Positions 1 through 8,883 of a DNA stretch of 64,000 bases are shown here, in pieces. A program made the translations under genes and the position numbers. The stretch is from Paraburkholderia sp. ZP32-5 (GTDB lineage Bacteria > Pseudomonadota > Gammaproteobacteria > Burkholderiales > Burkholderiaceae). The stretch spans positions 2,418,001-2,482,000 of the forward strand of contig NZ_JAJEJP010000002.1 in assembly GCF_021390495.1 (NCBI RefSeq). The letters run 5' to 3'. How positions within the stretch are numbered: position 1 is the first letter of the stretch; every line of letters begins with the position of its first letter. Under the pieces are notes generated by a model, which saw nothing but the letters and a program-made list of their open reading frames with translations, had not been told where the DNA came from and ran no database searches.

Positions 1-68
1 CCCCTGATAGCGTGCCTGGTAATTTTCCAGACCAGCGGATCGAGCTGATCGCGTTGCGTCGCGCTCAA
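1..68 (-). CDS. Possible 5' end of a further gene in the MarR operon (cut by the window edge)
   Basis: A TTG codon at 66-68 overlaps the TGA stop of the preceding gene (TTGA arrangement) and opens a frame that stays clear of stops to the window edge, starting MSATQRDQLDPLVWKITRH. The overlap suggests translational coupling with the small membrane protein upstream. Only about 22 codons are visible, so the family cannot be named, and the frame could be chance. Confidence 0.3.
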   Translation of the reverse strand, partial: MSATQRDQLDPLVWKITRHAIR

Positions 69-373
69 AACAGACCTTCGCGACGCACACGGCCGAAATG
101 AACCGATGCGAACACACCCATCATTAGCATGCCGACAAGCAGAGCGATGCTATCGAGGTTCACGCCCGGCGCGAACGGATGGCGGACCAGCAGCGCCAGA
201 CCGATCAATATGTTCAGCATACCCCACAGGAAATTGACCAGTGGCGACGACGGCCCCTTGCCATGCGGTGTCGAGAACGGAGAAGGGAACACCTCGCCGC
301 GCAGACCCGCGGTGAGATGCGGCATCGCGTTGCACAGGAAGGCGCCTGCGAAAAAGATCGCAACGAAGCTCAT
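65..373 (-). CDS. Small three-helix inner-membrane protein of unknown function
   Basis: A 102-residue protein starting MSFVAIFFAGAFLCNAMPH. Hydrophobic stretches lie near residues 3-20, 47-63 and 75-92, so it is probably an inner-membrane protein with three helices. I do not recognise a characterised family. It lies 44 bp downstream of the MarR-type regulator on the same strand and is probably co-transcribed with it, so the regulator may control it. The ATG at 371-373 is preferred over longer in-frame extensions because the hydrophobic N-terminus begins there and the upstream residues are arginine-rich read-through without protein character. Confidence 0.6.
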   Translation of the reverse strand: MSFVAIFFAGAFLCNAMPHLTAGLRGEVFPSPFSTPHGKGPSSPLVNFLWGMLNILIGLALLVRHPFAPGVNLDSIALLVGMLMMGVFASVHFGRVRREGLF

Positions 374-417
374 GGTTCGTCCTATCAAAAAGGGAGAAGC
401 GGGAAAGGCCGGGGAAG

Positions 418-858
418 TCAGGAATCGCCGAGCTGCCTGATGAGTGGAATGGCCGCTGCAAGCGTTGCGACGTCCTGCGGATCGAACTGTTCGAGCTTCG
501 CCAGCAGCCATTCGCGTTTGGCCGCCGTGCGCCGCTTGCGTTCGTCCAGCCCTTTGCGCGTGATCGCGAACAGGATCTGGCGGCCGTCCGTAGGATGCGG
601 CTCGCGCTCGACGCATGCCTCTTCTTCGAGGCCCGCGAGGATCGTTTTCATGGACTGCGGCTTCATCGATTCGGCTCGCGCGAGATCCGCGGTGGTCATC
701 GGGCCGTCACGTTCCAGCCGCGCGAGCACGCTGGACTGCGACAGGTTCAGGTCACCGGGATTGGCGTTGCGCAGCCGACGCAAAAGCTGGCCGACAGCCA
801 GCGTTAAATCGGAGACGACGCATTCCAGCGGAGGAGTGGATTCACGGGATCGGGCCAT
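418..858 (-). CDS. MarR-family transcriptional regulator
   Basis: A 146-residue protein with the MarR winged-helix layout: an N-terminal dimerisation helix (LTLAVGQLLRRLRN), a recognition-helix region (MTTADLARAESMKPQSMKTI), the wing (EREPHPTDGRQILFAITRKG) and a C-terminal dimerisation helix. Family members bind palindromic operators as dimers and release them when a small phenolic or drug-like ligand binds. A perfect 30-bp palindrome sits 17 bp upstream of the start, so autoregulation of this gene and the downstream membrane protein is likely. The ATG at 856-858 is chosen; a second in-frame ATG lies six codons further upstream, at the edge of the palindrome. The ligand is unknown. Confidence 0.88.
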   Translation of the reverse strand: MARSRESTPPLECVVSDLTLAVGQLLRRLRNANPGDLNLSQSSVLARLERDGPMTTADLARAESMKPQSMKTILAGLEEEACVEREPHPTDGRQILFAITRKGLDERKRRTAAKREWLLAKLEQFDPQDVATLAAAIPLIRQLGDS

Positions 859-875
859 CCGTGAAGCGTAAATCA

Positions 876-905
876 AGACAGATAAACTTGCAAGTTTATC
901 TGTCT
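876..905. promoter_or_regulatory. Perfect 30-bp palindrome, probable MarR operator
   Basis: The two 15-base arms are AGACAGATAAACTTG and its exact reverse complement CAAGTTTATCTGTCT, with no spacer. The site lies just upstream of the MarR-family gene start. MarR proteins typically bind such dyads with an ACTTG/CAAGT-like core, so this is the likely autoregulatory operator. Confidence 0.8.
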
Positions 906-983
906 AATTACGGTGTGAGGTTGACGCTCGAATACGTTCAGGTGAAATGGAAAGGCGGCCACAGGCGGTGGCCAACGCGCAGA

Positions 984-1004
984 CGCCCCGATAAAACCGG
1001 GGCG
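984..1004 (-). terminator. Hairpin downstream of the MFS gene, possible terminator
   Basis: A 7-bp GC stem (CGCCCCG / CGGGGCG) encloses the 7-base loop ATAAAAC, about 45 bp past the stop of the leftward MFS gene. No U-tract follows on the minus strand, so it may only stabilise the 3' end. Confidence 0.35.
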
Positions 1005-1047
1005 CCCGCAAACAACAGTGAAGCGTTATCCCGCAACACACACACCC

Positions 1048-2421
1048 TCACTCAATCAACGCCCCCTCCTTCTTCATCTTCTGCCACGCCTTAACCCCTG
1101 GCAAAAACACCAGCGCCAGAACCGCCACCACAATCTGCGGCCCAATCAACTCAATAGTCCCCGCGAGTCGGTAATCAGCAATCCCCGTCAACCACCCGGA
1201 AACCGGTCCCGCCCCGCTCGCCACCAGATACCCAAGCGCACCGGCAAAGCCCGTTGCAATCGCAACCCGATGATTCGGCACCCCATCCTGCGCGAGCGTA
1301 TACCCCATGAAATACAGCGTATTAAGCCCAACGCCGATGATAAAAACGATCATCATCGTCACGGCCTGCCCCGCCGGATGATTCAGCAGCACATACAATC
1401 CAATCGCATCGACAATCCCGAGTGCCGCGACCACAACCTGACGCCCATAACGATCGGCAATCCAGCCGAACAACGGCGAAACCAGACTCGTCAACCCAAA
1501 ACCAAAGCCGAACACAACGCCCACGAACCCCACGCTCTTGTGCTGATACTGAATCAGAAACGTCGGCATCAGCCCGCTGAATTCCCAGTACGAAATCAGA
1601 TTGACCGCATGAATCGCGAGCCCCTTCCACATCGAACCACGGCGCGCGACATCGAGAAACGCGTCGCGCATGCTCTCCCGTTCATGATGGGCAACGGACG
1701 CCACGACCACACTGGCAGCCGGCTGATCGCGCCGCATCTTTCTGAGCGTGACAGCCATCACGATAAACATCACGAAAGCAAGCACGATCGTCACGATGCC
1801 GAATATCGACAGACCAAGCCGCCATCCCGTATCCGGATCCGAACTCGCGATGATCTGACTGAACACGGTCGGTCCGATCACCGCGCCCGTCGCAAAGAAG
1901 AACCCGAGACAGTTATTCAGAAACGCACGCCGCTGCGGCAGTACAGAACCCGCGAACGAATACGCGCTGATATTGAAGATCCCCTCGAACACGCCGAATA
2001 GCACGCGATAGGTCAGCGTCAGCGGATAGTTGTACGCGAGGTACGCGAGCAACATCGACGTCGCGCCGGCACCCGCCGTGCCGATCAGCATCAGCGCATT
2101 CATCCGCGGCGTGACGCCAGACTTGCCGTGTCCCGCGTTCCACAACCCGGCGGGAACATCGATCAGCGCCTGGCCCAGCAGAAAGATCGTCGCCAGTGTG
2201 CCGACCTGCTGGACGCTGAAGCCGAGCGAATGCGCGATGCTGTGCAAGCCGATCGGAAACGCCGAGCGATTCATCGAGTAGATCAGATAGCCCATCCCCA
2301 CAGTCATCAGTTGCACGAGGAAGATTGAGCGAGCAAGCCGCTGCACCGATTGCGTCTGCGGATTGTCACCCGATGCAGCATTGTCGGAACTGCCTTGCAG
2401 TTCGATCCGGCTGGTAGTCAT
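1048..2421 (-). CDS. MFS transporter
   Basis: A 457-residue protein with about twelve hydrophobic segments. The loop after helix 2 is not a canonical GxxxDRxGRR, but the second-half copy GWIADRYGRQ is clear, as expected for the major facilitator superfamily. A hydrophilic N-terminal tail (about 30 residues) precedes helix 1, and a charged central loop (RKMRRDQPAAS...HHERESMRD) separates the halves. It is the last gene of a leftward series with the porin (32 bp upstream), the aldo/keto reductase and the catabolic operon, so it probably takes up that operon's substrate by proton symport. The substrate cannot be read from the sequence. Confidence 0.85.
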   Translation of the reverse strand: MTTSRIELQGSSDNAASGDNPQTQSVQRLARSIFLVQLMTVGMGYLIYSMNRSAFPIGLHSIAHSLGFSVQQVGTLATIFLLGQALIDVPAGLWNAGHGKSGVTPRMNALMLIGTAGAGATSMLLAYLAYNYPLTLTYRVLFGVFEGIFNISAYSFAGSVLPQRRAFLNNCLGFFFATGAVIGPTVFSQIIASSDPDTGWRLGLSIFGIVTIVLAFVMFIVMAVTLRKMRRDQPAASVVVASVAHHERESMRDAFLDVARRGSMWKGLAIHAVNLISYWEFSGLMPTFLIQYQHKSVGFVGVVFGFGFGLTSLVSPLFGWIADRYGRQVVVAALGIVDAIGLYVLLNHPAGQAVTMMIVFIIGVGLNTLYFMGYTLAQDGVPNHRVAIATGFAGALGYLVASGAGPVSGWLTGIADYRLAGTIELIGPQIVVAVLALVFLPGVKAWQKMKKEGALIE

Positions 2422-2453
2422 GATGAGGTACTCCTGTTGTCGGGTGATAACGG

Positions 2454-3641
2454 TCAGAACATATGGCGCATGCCGAGACGCACGAGCGCCTGGCGGCTAT
2501 TGGACGAATCGCCGATCAGCGAAATATCGGCTACTGCCGGCGCGCCGGTCGAACTGGTGCCGCTCGCCATCTGATAGGTGGCAGCCACATAGAGATCGGT
2601 GCGTTTCGACAGCGAGTAATCGGCAACCGCCGAGAACTGGTGATAGGTCTGATCGCCAAGATCGCCCTTCACTGCATTGCCCTTCGTGTAGTTATAAGCA
2701 GCCGACACGAATGCGGCCGACGACAGCCGGTACATGCCGTTGATTTCGAAGTTGTTGAAGGTTGCAGTCGCACCACCGAGCTGGCCGATGTTCCCGTACT
2801 TCACGTTCGAGTACATCATGCCGACGGCAGCCGAGCCGAATGTGTACTGACCGCCCGCTCCAATAACCTGCCACGACGATGCAGGGGCACTACCGGCCAG
2901 ATAACCCGAATTGATCGAGCCGAATGCCGACGTGGTTGCCGGCGCAACCGCATTTGCATTGCCATTGAGCACCGCGCCCGCGTTCGACGGATTCTTGAAG
3001 AACTGGTACACGACACCCAGCCCAAGCGGACCATTGTTGTATCCAACTCCCGCGGTATAGCCGCTATTCTGCGAGACCGATCCTGCGATGCCACCCAGCA
3101 TCACCGTGCCGCCGAAACGCAGTCCCGAGAAGTTCGGCGACGCATACTTGATCGAATTGTTCTGCCGATAGGTCCGCGCGCCGTTGTCGATATCGCCCGG
3201 GTGCGAGGCGCCGCTGCCATACGCGGCAAGCCCGAATTCGAACGCGCCGAGATAGTCGTTCACGCTATCGTACTGGCGCCCCAGCGTCAGCGTACCGAAG
3301 CGATTGCTCGACAGCCCGACGAATGCCTGACGCCCGAACGCGGTTCCTCCTTGCGCGAACGCACCGGTATTCAGATTGACGCCTGATTCAAGCGTGAACA
3401 GTGCTGCAAGTCCCCCACCGAGATCTTCCCTGCCCTTGATGCCCCAGCGGCTTCCATACGGTCCATTGAGCGAATCGAGCGACCACTGACGTCCGCCGAC
3501 GTTGGTCGAACCGACCACGTGCTTTGCATTGGTGTTCAGTTGCAGCGCCTCGTCGAGCACGCCGTACAGCGTGACGGAGCTTTGCGCGAACGCGGGCAAC
3601 GCGATCGTCGCGGCCGACACTGCGATAACAATCTTCTTCAA
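2454..3641 (-). CDS. Gram-negative trimeric porin (OmpC-like), TTG start
   Basis: An outer-membrane general diffusion porin of the Burkholderiales 'porin_4' type, 395 residues. A cleavable signal (KKIVIAVSAATIALPAFA) is followed by the family's mature start QSSVTLYGVLDE. The family motif GRQAFVGLSS appears mid-protein, and the C-terminus RLGMRHMF ends in the aromatic residue expected for BAM recognition. I place the start at the TTG at 3639-3641: a GGAGA Shine-Dalgarno sits six bases upstream, and the signal peptide begins there. An ATG 17 codons upstream would add a hydrophilic stretch before the signal. It lies between the aldo/keto reductase and the MFS carrier and probably admits the substrate into the periplasm. 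Confidence 0.9.
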   Translation of the reverse strand: MKKIVIAVSAATIALPAFAQSSVTLYGVLDEALQLNTNAKHVVGSTNVGGRQWSLDSLNGPYGSRWGIKGREDLGGGLAALFTLESGVNLNTGAFAQGGTAFGRQAFVGLSSNRFGTLTLGRQYDSVNDYLGAFEFGLAAYGSGASHPGDIDNGARTYRQNNSIKYASPNFSGLRFGGTVMLGGIAGSVSQNSGYTAGVGYNNGPLGLGVVYQFFKNPSNAGAVLNGNANAVAPATTSAFGSINSGYLAGSAPASSWQVIGAGGQYTFGSAAVGMMYSNVKYGNIGQLGGATATFNNFEINGMYRLSSAAFVSAAYNYTKGNAVKGDLGDQTYHQFSAVADYSLSKRTDLYVAATYQMASGTSSTGAPAVADISLIGDSSNSRQALVRLGMRHMF

Positions 3642-3694
3642 TTCAAGTCTCCAGTGATTATCGTGATTAGCTAGTTTTTTTGGGTAATACACAG

Positions 3695-4672
3695 TCAGAA
3701 ATGTCCGCTGCGCGGACGCGGTTCATAAGCCGCGCCGATCCGTTGCATCTCTTCGGCAGAGAGCACGACGCTCACAGCGGACAGTGCCTGGTCCAATTGC
3801 GGCAACGACGTTGCACCGATAATCGGCGTCGCCTGCGGCAGGCGGTTCAGCACCCATGCGAGGGCGATCTGCGCGGGCGTCAGGTCACGTTCGCGGGCGA
3901 TCGCATCAACGGCCTCACCGACCGCGTGATCCGCTTCGCGCCCGTACCACTCCCACGTGTAGCCATCGGTGCGCGCGCGTTCGGTTGCATCGCGATTGCG
4001 CCGTTCCTTGCCGCACAGAAAGCCGCGCGCCATCGGGCTGTATGGCAGCATCGCGATGCCTTCATGCTGGCAAAGCGGCAATAGCTCGCGTTCGTCTTCT
4101 CGCCATACCGCGTTGAAGTGGTTCTGCATCGACACGAACGCGGCCTGTCCGCGAAACCGCGCGCCGTACAGTGCTTTTGCGAACTGCCAGCACGGCATAT
4201 CCGCCGCGCCGACATAGAGAACCTTGCCCGAGCGCACCAGGTGATCGAGCGCGGCCATCATTTCATCGATGTGGGTCGACTCGTCCCAGATGTGTGTCTG
4301 GTACAGATCGATGTAGTCCGTATTCAGGCGGCGCAGCGACGCCTCAACTGCTTCGACGATGTGCTTGCGCGAATAGCCACGCGCATTCGGACCCTTGCCC
4401 ATCGGATTGCCGAACTTCGTCGCGATGACGAATTCGCTGCGGCTGCCGAATTCGCCAAGCAGTGAGCCGAGAATCCGCTCGCTTTCGCCGGCCGAATAAA
4501 AATCGCAGGTGTCGTAGAAGTTGATGCCCGCCTCGACGGCCTTGCGCACGAGTGGCCGTGCTTGCTGTTCATCGAGCACCCACGAGCGCCACGCCTTGTC
4601 GCCGATGCCCATCGCGCCGAAGCCGATGCGCGAAACCTTGAGGCTGCTGCTGCCGAAATTGATGTAGTCCAT
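3695..4672 (-). CDS. Aldo/keto reductase
   Basis: A 325-residue NADPH-dependent aldo/keto reductase (TIM barrel), cytosolic. The catalytic tetrad is visible as Asp54 and Tyr59 (FYDTCDFYS), Lys86 (ATKFG) and His127 (YQTHIWD). The C-terminal NADP-binding region appears as PIIGATSLPQ. Length and order match the family of reductases acting on small aldehydes and ketones or on sugar-like substrates. It follows the 271-residue unknown protein by 52 bp in the same leftward operon as an aldehyde dehydrogenase and a hydrolase, so it probably handles a carbonyl intermediate. The substrate is unknown. Confidence 0.88.
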   Translation of the reverse strand: MDYINFGSSSLKVSRIGFGAMGIGDKAWRSWVLDEQQARPLVRKAVEAGINFYDTCDFYSAGESERILGSLLGEFGSRSEFVIATKFGNPMGKGPNARGYSRKHIVEAVEASLRRLNTDYIDLYQTHIWDESTHIDEMMAALDHLVRSGKVLYVGAADMPCWQFAKALYGARFRGQAAFVSMQNHFNAVWREDERELLPLCQHEGIAMLPYSPMARGFLCGKERRNRDATERARTDGYTWEWYGREADHAVGEAVDAIARERDLTPAQIALAWVLNRLPQATPIIGATSLPQLDQALSAVSVVLSAEEMQRIGAAYEPRPRSGHF

Positions 4673-4724
4673 GTCGCAATGATTTTGTTGGTGATCGGAA
4701 TAGCGCGTCTTCAGCGTGGGCTTT

Positions 4725-5540
4725 CTAGCCGGCCTGGCGGCGGCTGCGCTCCGAAGTCGGAACGCGCAGCGACACCAGTAATTCGCCGAGTCGAGAAAAC
4801 GTCGCTGCGTCCATCGTCATGCCATGCCGAAGCGCGTGTTGAAGCGCTGCGTCGAAGTCGATGCGTTCAGCGGAAACGGCTTCGCGCGGAGCCTGCTGCA
4901 TGCCACTTTCGTCATGCCGCTCGACGCGCTCCACACGCTCGACGGCAATCGCCGCCCAGCCGTCGTCGCTGGTTGCATCGGCATGCAACGCGAGAAAGCG
5001 ATGCAGTCGATCCATCAGCGAGCGCGTGTCGTCGGGATAGTCACCCGATGCGCTGCCCGCGCCGACGTACACCGAAGGCTCTCGCCCCGCGTGGTCCGGC
5101 TCGGCGGCAACCGACCGGCTCGCGGCCAATCCGACTACCCGCAGCACCGCGCGATAACCATGACGCGCGGCACGACGCGCCAGATACGGCGCAAACAGTG
5201 CGCCATCGGTGCGATGCACGACCATGAACGCGCATCCGGCACGGGATGCCTCGCCGCACGCGAGATCGATCAGACGCGGTCCGATCTGCAACAGCGACAG
5301 CCCTGCTCCGTCGATCCGATACTGGCCGTCCTCCGCGTGCTCGACATGCGGCCGCAGCGCGGCATTCAGCGTCGAGCCCTTGTTTTCCAGCAGATAACGG
5401 TAAGCGTCGCTGCCAAGCACTTCGGTCATCAGCAGCATTTCGGCGGCATCGTCGGCCTGTCCTACCGAGAATCCGCACGCGCGGAACATTTCCGGCGTCG
5501 AGCGCGCGAGTTCCGGATAGCTCAATGTCAACGTGCTCAT
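4725..5540 (-). CDS. Unknown protein with Ldh-like N-terminus (possibly DUF3726)
   Basis: A 271-residue soluble protein. Its first 50 residues (LSYPELARSTPEMFRACGFS, then a helix ending LLMTEVLGSDAYR) resemble the start of malate/L-lactate dehydrogenase-like (Ldh2/YlbC) proteins. The rest is too short for that family and lacks its nucleotide-binding core; from memory it is closer to the uncharacterised DUF3726 group, which I cannot verify. The ATG overlaps the stop of the 621-residue protein by 4 bp (ATGA), so the two are translationally coupled and may form a complex. The middle contains DGTGA-like loops but no catalytic motif I can name. Confidence 0.55.
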   Translation of the reverse strand: MSTLTLSYPELARSTPEMFRACGFSVGQADDAAEMLLMTEVLGSDAYRYLLENKGSTLNAALRPHVEHAEDGQYRIDGAGLSLLQIGPRLIDLACGEASRAGCAFMVVHRTDGALFAPYLARRAARHGYRAVLRVVGLAASRSVAAEPDHAGREPSVYVGAGSASGDYPDDTRSLMDRLHRFLALHADATSDDGWAAIAVERVERVERHDESGMQQAPREAVSAERIDFDAALQHALRHGMTMDAATFSRLGELLVSLRVPTSERSRRQAG

Positions 5541-7402
5541 CGGTTGCCCTCCGGTTGTGCGGCTACGCTATCGGCCAGCGCTATACGTGTATCGTCGGGC
5601 TGCGCCATAGATGTGCCCGCGAAATCTTCCGGCAATGGCGCATCGAGCAGAAACACGCCACGCACCCACTGCCGCGTGACCGGTTGCGAGGTTTCGAGAC
5701 CGAACGTCGTCAGCAGAAACCGGATCGCGTCCATAGGGAAAAAGGACTCGCCGATCAGGTTCTCGCGGATTTCCGAATACGGCAGTACCGCCGCGAGTTG
5801 CATACGGCTCGCGATGTGCACGAACTCCGGATGATCGAGCAGCACGCGCGCGACGAGTTCATCGCGTGGCCACGTGCGCAGCACCGCGCAGAACGCCTGC
5901 ACCGCACCCGCTACGTCGACGAACGTTTCGTTGTCGACGCCCGGGTCGATCGCGCGCTCGCCGCGCCGGTTCTCGCCGTTTTCGCCGGACTTGTACCAGA
6001 AGTACATCGCGGCGCCCGGCGCTTGCCGGTCGATGTCGAGCGCCCAGCGATAGCGGCTGTCCGCGATATCGAGCAATTCGCCGACCGTCGATTCGACGCG
6101 CTGCTGGCGAGTCACTTTCATGATTGCGGGCAGCACGGCCTCCATCGCCGCGGCGAATTGCGGATAGAGCGCGATCAGATGCGCGGCGAGCTGGCCGTGT
6201 GCTTCGTCACTGCCGAGCGAGCGCGCGCGTTCGAGCAACGCGCGCCATGGCAGCGGTGCTTGTTGACCATTGATGCTGCCGTCGACGGCAAAGCGCTCGA
6301 CGCTCAAAGCGAGCTTCGATAACGCGTGCGCGATATCAGCGTGCCGCTCCATGTCGTCGACGTCACCATCGGGCAGCGCTGCGTACAGGCTCGCCGAGCG
6401 CTTCAACAAAGCAGCTAACGTGGGCGCATCCGCACGAGCGGTGTTTAAATCGCGTGTCGTTGCATAGGCCAGCGCAAGTTCGCGCGCAACCGAAAACGCG
6501 CTCAACCACGCAGGCCAGCGCACGAGTGTCGCGACCATGCCGAGCCCCGACGAATTGCCAACGCCCAACGCAAGCTTCGCACGATATTCGAGCCGCGCCG
6601 CCCCAGCGTTTCTGCTGCGCGCTTGCGCGTCGACCACGCTGAAACTCGTCAGACGCCACATGTACAACGCGAACAGATCGATGTGGTACGGGTACGCGAG
6701 CGGATGATCCGACGGCAACGACACCCATGCGCGCGTGCCGTGTCGTCCGTTCGCGTAATAGCCGGCGTTGCGGATGATGTAGCCGCCACCATTGGCGAGG
6801 TGATCGGCTTCCGGCTGCTGGCCCGCTTCAAGTCGGCCGAGCACATAGTCGTAGAAACGGTTGCTGCGATTCGCGACGGTCCAGCCGAGCGTCGCTGGAT
6901 TGGTCGTGCGTCCGCGCCATACCTTGCCGACGATTTCCTCGCGTTCGCGCGCGATGGCCGCGAGATCCGCCGGCCCGTCGACCAGAATGCCAAGGAAGTC
7001 GAACGTCCATTCGGTGAACCGGCCCGGACGGTCGACACCGTCGCTTGCTTGCGAAAACGCGGCGAAATGAAACACGTGTCCGGCCGCCGTGATCTCGTAG
7101 ACCACTGTGCCCTCGCCGTGCGCATCGATATCGCACGACACGCATTCGATACGCCACTGCTCGCGCTTCATGCGTGCGACGAGGCTGCGCGCAAAGCTCA
7201 GACTCGTAGCTTTGGCCGCGCGCAACGAGCGCGCGCTCATCACCTCGTCTTCGCTGCGCAACGCGTCGAGTACGCGGGCACCCTCCGCGTCGCCGCATGC
7301 CGCGTTCACCATGTCGCGAACGAACGGCGGCATTGGGCCGGCAAAGCGCGCGCCGACGCCCTGCTGATTTGTCATGTCTGCTTTCCTGTCTGCATCACTC
7401 AT
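5537..7402 (-). CDS. Large protein of unknown function, 621 residues
   Basis: A long cytosolic protein without signal peptide or membrane helices. I recognise no family. Features seen: a charged N-terminal helical region; a beta-rich stretch about residues 80-130 (RIECVSCDIDAHGEGTVVYE); a glycine/asparagine-rich region (NGGGYIIRNAGYYANGRHG); a small-residue loop (ALGVGNSSGLGMVATL); and a helical C-terminal half. It begins 8 bp after the aldehyde dehydrogenase stop and overlaps the next gene by 4 bp, so it is firmly part of the operon. An alternative ATG at 7375 has a better AGGAAA ribosome site; both starts are possible. Its strict linkage to the 271-residue partner suggests a two-protein enzyme or accessory module. 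Confidence 0.6.
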   Translation of the reverse strand: MSDADRKADMTNQQGVGARFAGPMPPFVRDMVNAACGDAEGARVLDALRSEDEVMSARSLRAAKATSLSFARSLVARMKREQWRIECVSCDIDAHGEGTVVYEITAAGHVFHFAAFSQASDGVDRPGRFTEWTFDFLGILVDGPADLAAIAREREEIVGKVWRGRTTNPATLGWTVANRSNRFYDYVLGRLEAGQQPEADHLANGGGYIIRNAGYYANGRHGTRAWVSLPSDHPLAYPYHIDLFALYMWRLTSFSVVDAQARSRNAGAARLEYRAKLALGVGNSSGLGMVATLVRWPAWLSAFSVARELALAYATTRDLNTARADAPTLAALLKRSASLYAALPDGDVDDMERHADIAHALSKLALSVERFAVDGSINGQQAPLPWRALLERARSLGSDEAHGQLAAHLIALYPQFAAAMEAVLPAIMKVTRQQRVESTVGELLDIADSRYRWALDIDRQAPGAAMYFWYKSGENGENRRGERAIDPGVDNETFVDVAGAVQAFCAVLRTWPRDELVARVLLDHPEFVHIASRMQLAAVLPYSEIRENLIGESFFPMDAIRFLLTTFGLETSQPVTRQWVRGVFLLDAPLPEDFAGTSMAQPDDTRIALADSVAAQPEGNR

Positions 7403-7410
7403 CGCCGGCC

Positions 7411-8883
7411 TCAGCGCATCACGAACGGATCGGCGATCGGTTCATCGGAGGTGCGAATCCAGACGGTCTTCGTACGCGTGTATTCGAGCATCGACTCGAT
7501 GCCGCCTTCGCGCCCATAGCCGCTTTCGCCATAGCCACCGAACGGCGCCGTCGGCGAAATCGCGCGATACGTGTTCACCCACACGACGCCCGCGCGAATC
7601 GCCTTCATCATTCGATGCGCGCGCGACAGATCACGCGTGAACACACCCGACGCAAGACCGTATTCGGTGCTATTCGCAAGACGCACCGCCTGTTCCTCGG
7701 TCTCGAAGACAAGCACGCTAAGTACTGGGCCGAACAGTTCGGTCTGCACGCTCGGCACATCCGGGCTCGGACAGTCGATGATGGTCGGCTCGTAGTAATT
7801 GCCGGCCTGCATCGACGCGGGTCGTTGACCACCTGTCAGTACGACGCCACCCGCCGCGCGACTCGCCGCGACGACCTGCTCGATCTTCTCCAGCTGTCGC
7901 GACGTCGCGAGCGGGCCCATTTCGGTGGCGGGATTATCGGGCGTGCCGATCCGGATTTGCAGTGCCTTCACGACCAATGCATCGAGGAACGCATCGCGGA
8001 TCTTCGCGTGCACGATCAGGCGCGAGCCTGCCACACAGCTTTGTCCCGACGCACCGAAGATGCCGGCTACCACCGCGTTCACGGTACCGCCGATATCGGC
8101 GTCGTCGAATACGACGACAGGCGACTTGCCGCCCAGTTCGAGCGTGGTAGCCGCGAGATTGGCCGCCGAGTTGCGCACGATATGGCGCGCGGTTTCCGGG
8201 CCACCAGTGAACGCGATGCGCGACACGAGCGGATGGCTCGTCAGCGCGCGGCCGCATGGCTCGCCGAAGCCCGTCAGCACATTCACGACACCAGCGGGAA
8301 AGCCCGCCTCGTGGATCAGCTTCGCGAATTCGAGCAGCGGCGCGGGCGCTTCCTCGGAAGCCTTCAACACCACCGTGCAGCCGGCGGCCAATGCGGGACC
8401 GAGCTTCACCGCGGCGAGAAATAGTTGCGAATTCCACGGCACGATCGCGGCCACCACGCCGATCGGCTCGCGACGCGTGGTGACTTCCATGTCCGGCTTG
8501 TCGATCGGCAGCACCGCGCCTTCGAGCTTGTCGGCCGCGCCGCCGAAATAGCGGAAGTACTCGGCGATATAAGCGATCTGCGCGCTCGTCTCGCGGATGA
8601 TCTTGCCGGTATCGGTGGTCTCGATCAGCGCGAGACGCTGTGCGTTCGAGGCAAGCAGATCGCCGAGGCGAATCAGCAGTTTGCCGCGCTGTGTCGCCGT
8701 CAGCTTCGCCCACAACGGATCGCTCAATGCCGCGTGCGCGGCTTGCACCGCGCGTTCGACGTCGTGCTCGGTGGCCGCGGGCATCGTCGCCCATGGCGTG
8801 CCCGTTGCGGGGTTCACGCTGTCGAAGGTCTCGCTGCCGTTATCGAAGCGTCCGTTGATGTATTGCTGAAATACGGTAAGCAT
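7411..8883 (-). CDS. NAD(P)-dependent aldehyde dehydrogenase
   Basis: A 490-residue classical aldehyde dehydrogenase. It oxidises an aldehyde to the acid with NAD(P). Visible landmarks are Asn151 in VPWNSQ, the general base Glu249 in LELGGKSP, and the nucleophile Cys283 in GASGQSCVAGSR. A conserved C-terminal PFGGYGESGYGREGG follows. The start ATG overlaps the stop of the upstream alpha/beta hydrolase by one base (TGATG), so the genes are translationally coupled. The pairing hydrolase then dehydrogenase suggests release of an aldehyde by hydrolysis and its oxidation. Exact substrate unknown. Confidence 0.9.
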   Translation of the reverse strand: MLTVFQQYINGRFDNGSETFDSVNPATGTPWATMPAATEHDVERAVQAAHAALSDPLWAKLTATQRGKLLIRLGDLLASNAQRLALIETTDTGKIIRETSAQIAYIAEYFRYFGGAADKLEGAVLPIDKPDMEVTTRREPIGVVAAIVPWNSQLFLAAVKLGPALAAGCTVVLKASEEAPAPLLEFAKLIHEAGFPAGVVNVLTGFGEPCGRALTSHPLVSRIAFTGGPETARHIVRNSAANLAATTLELGGKSPVVVFDDADIGGTVNAVVAGIFGASGQSCVAGSRLIVHAKIRDAFLDALVVKALQIRIGTPDNPATEMGPLATSRQLEKIEQVVAASRAAGGVVLTGGQRPASMQAGNYYEPTIIDCPSPDVPSVQTELFGPVLSVLVFETEEQAVRLANSTEYGLASGVFTRDLSRAHRMMKAIRAGVVWVNTYRAISPTAPFGGYGESGYGREGGIESMLEYTRTKTVWIRTSDEPIADPFVMR

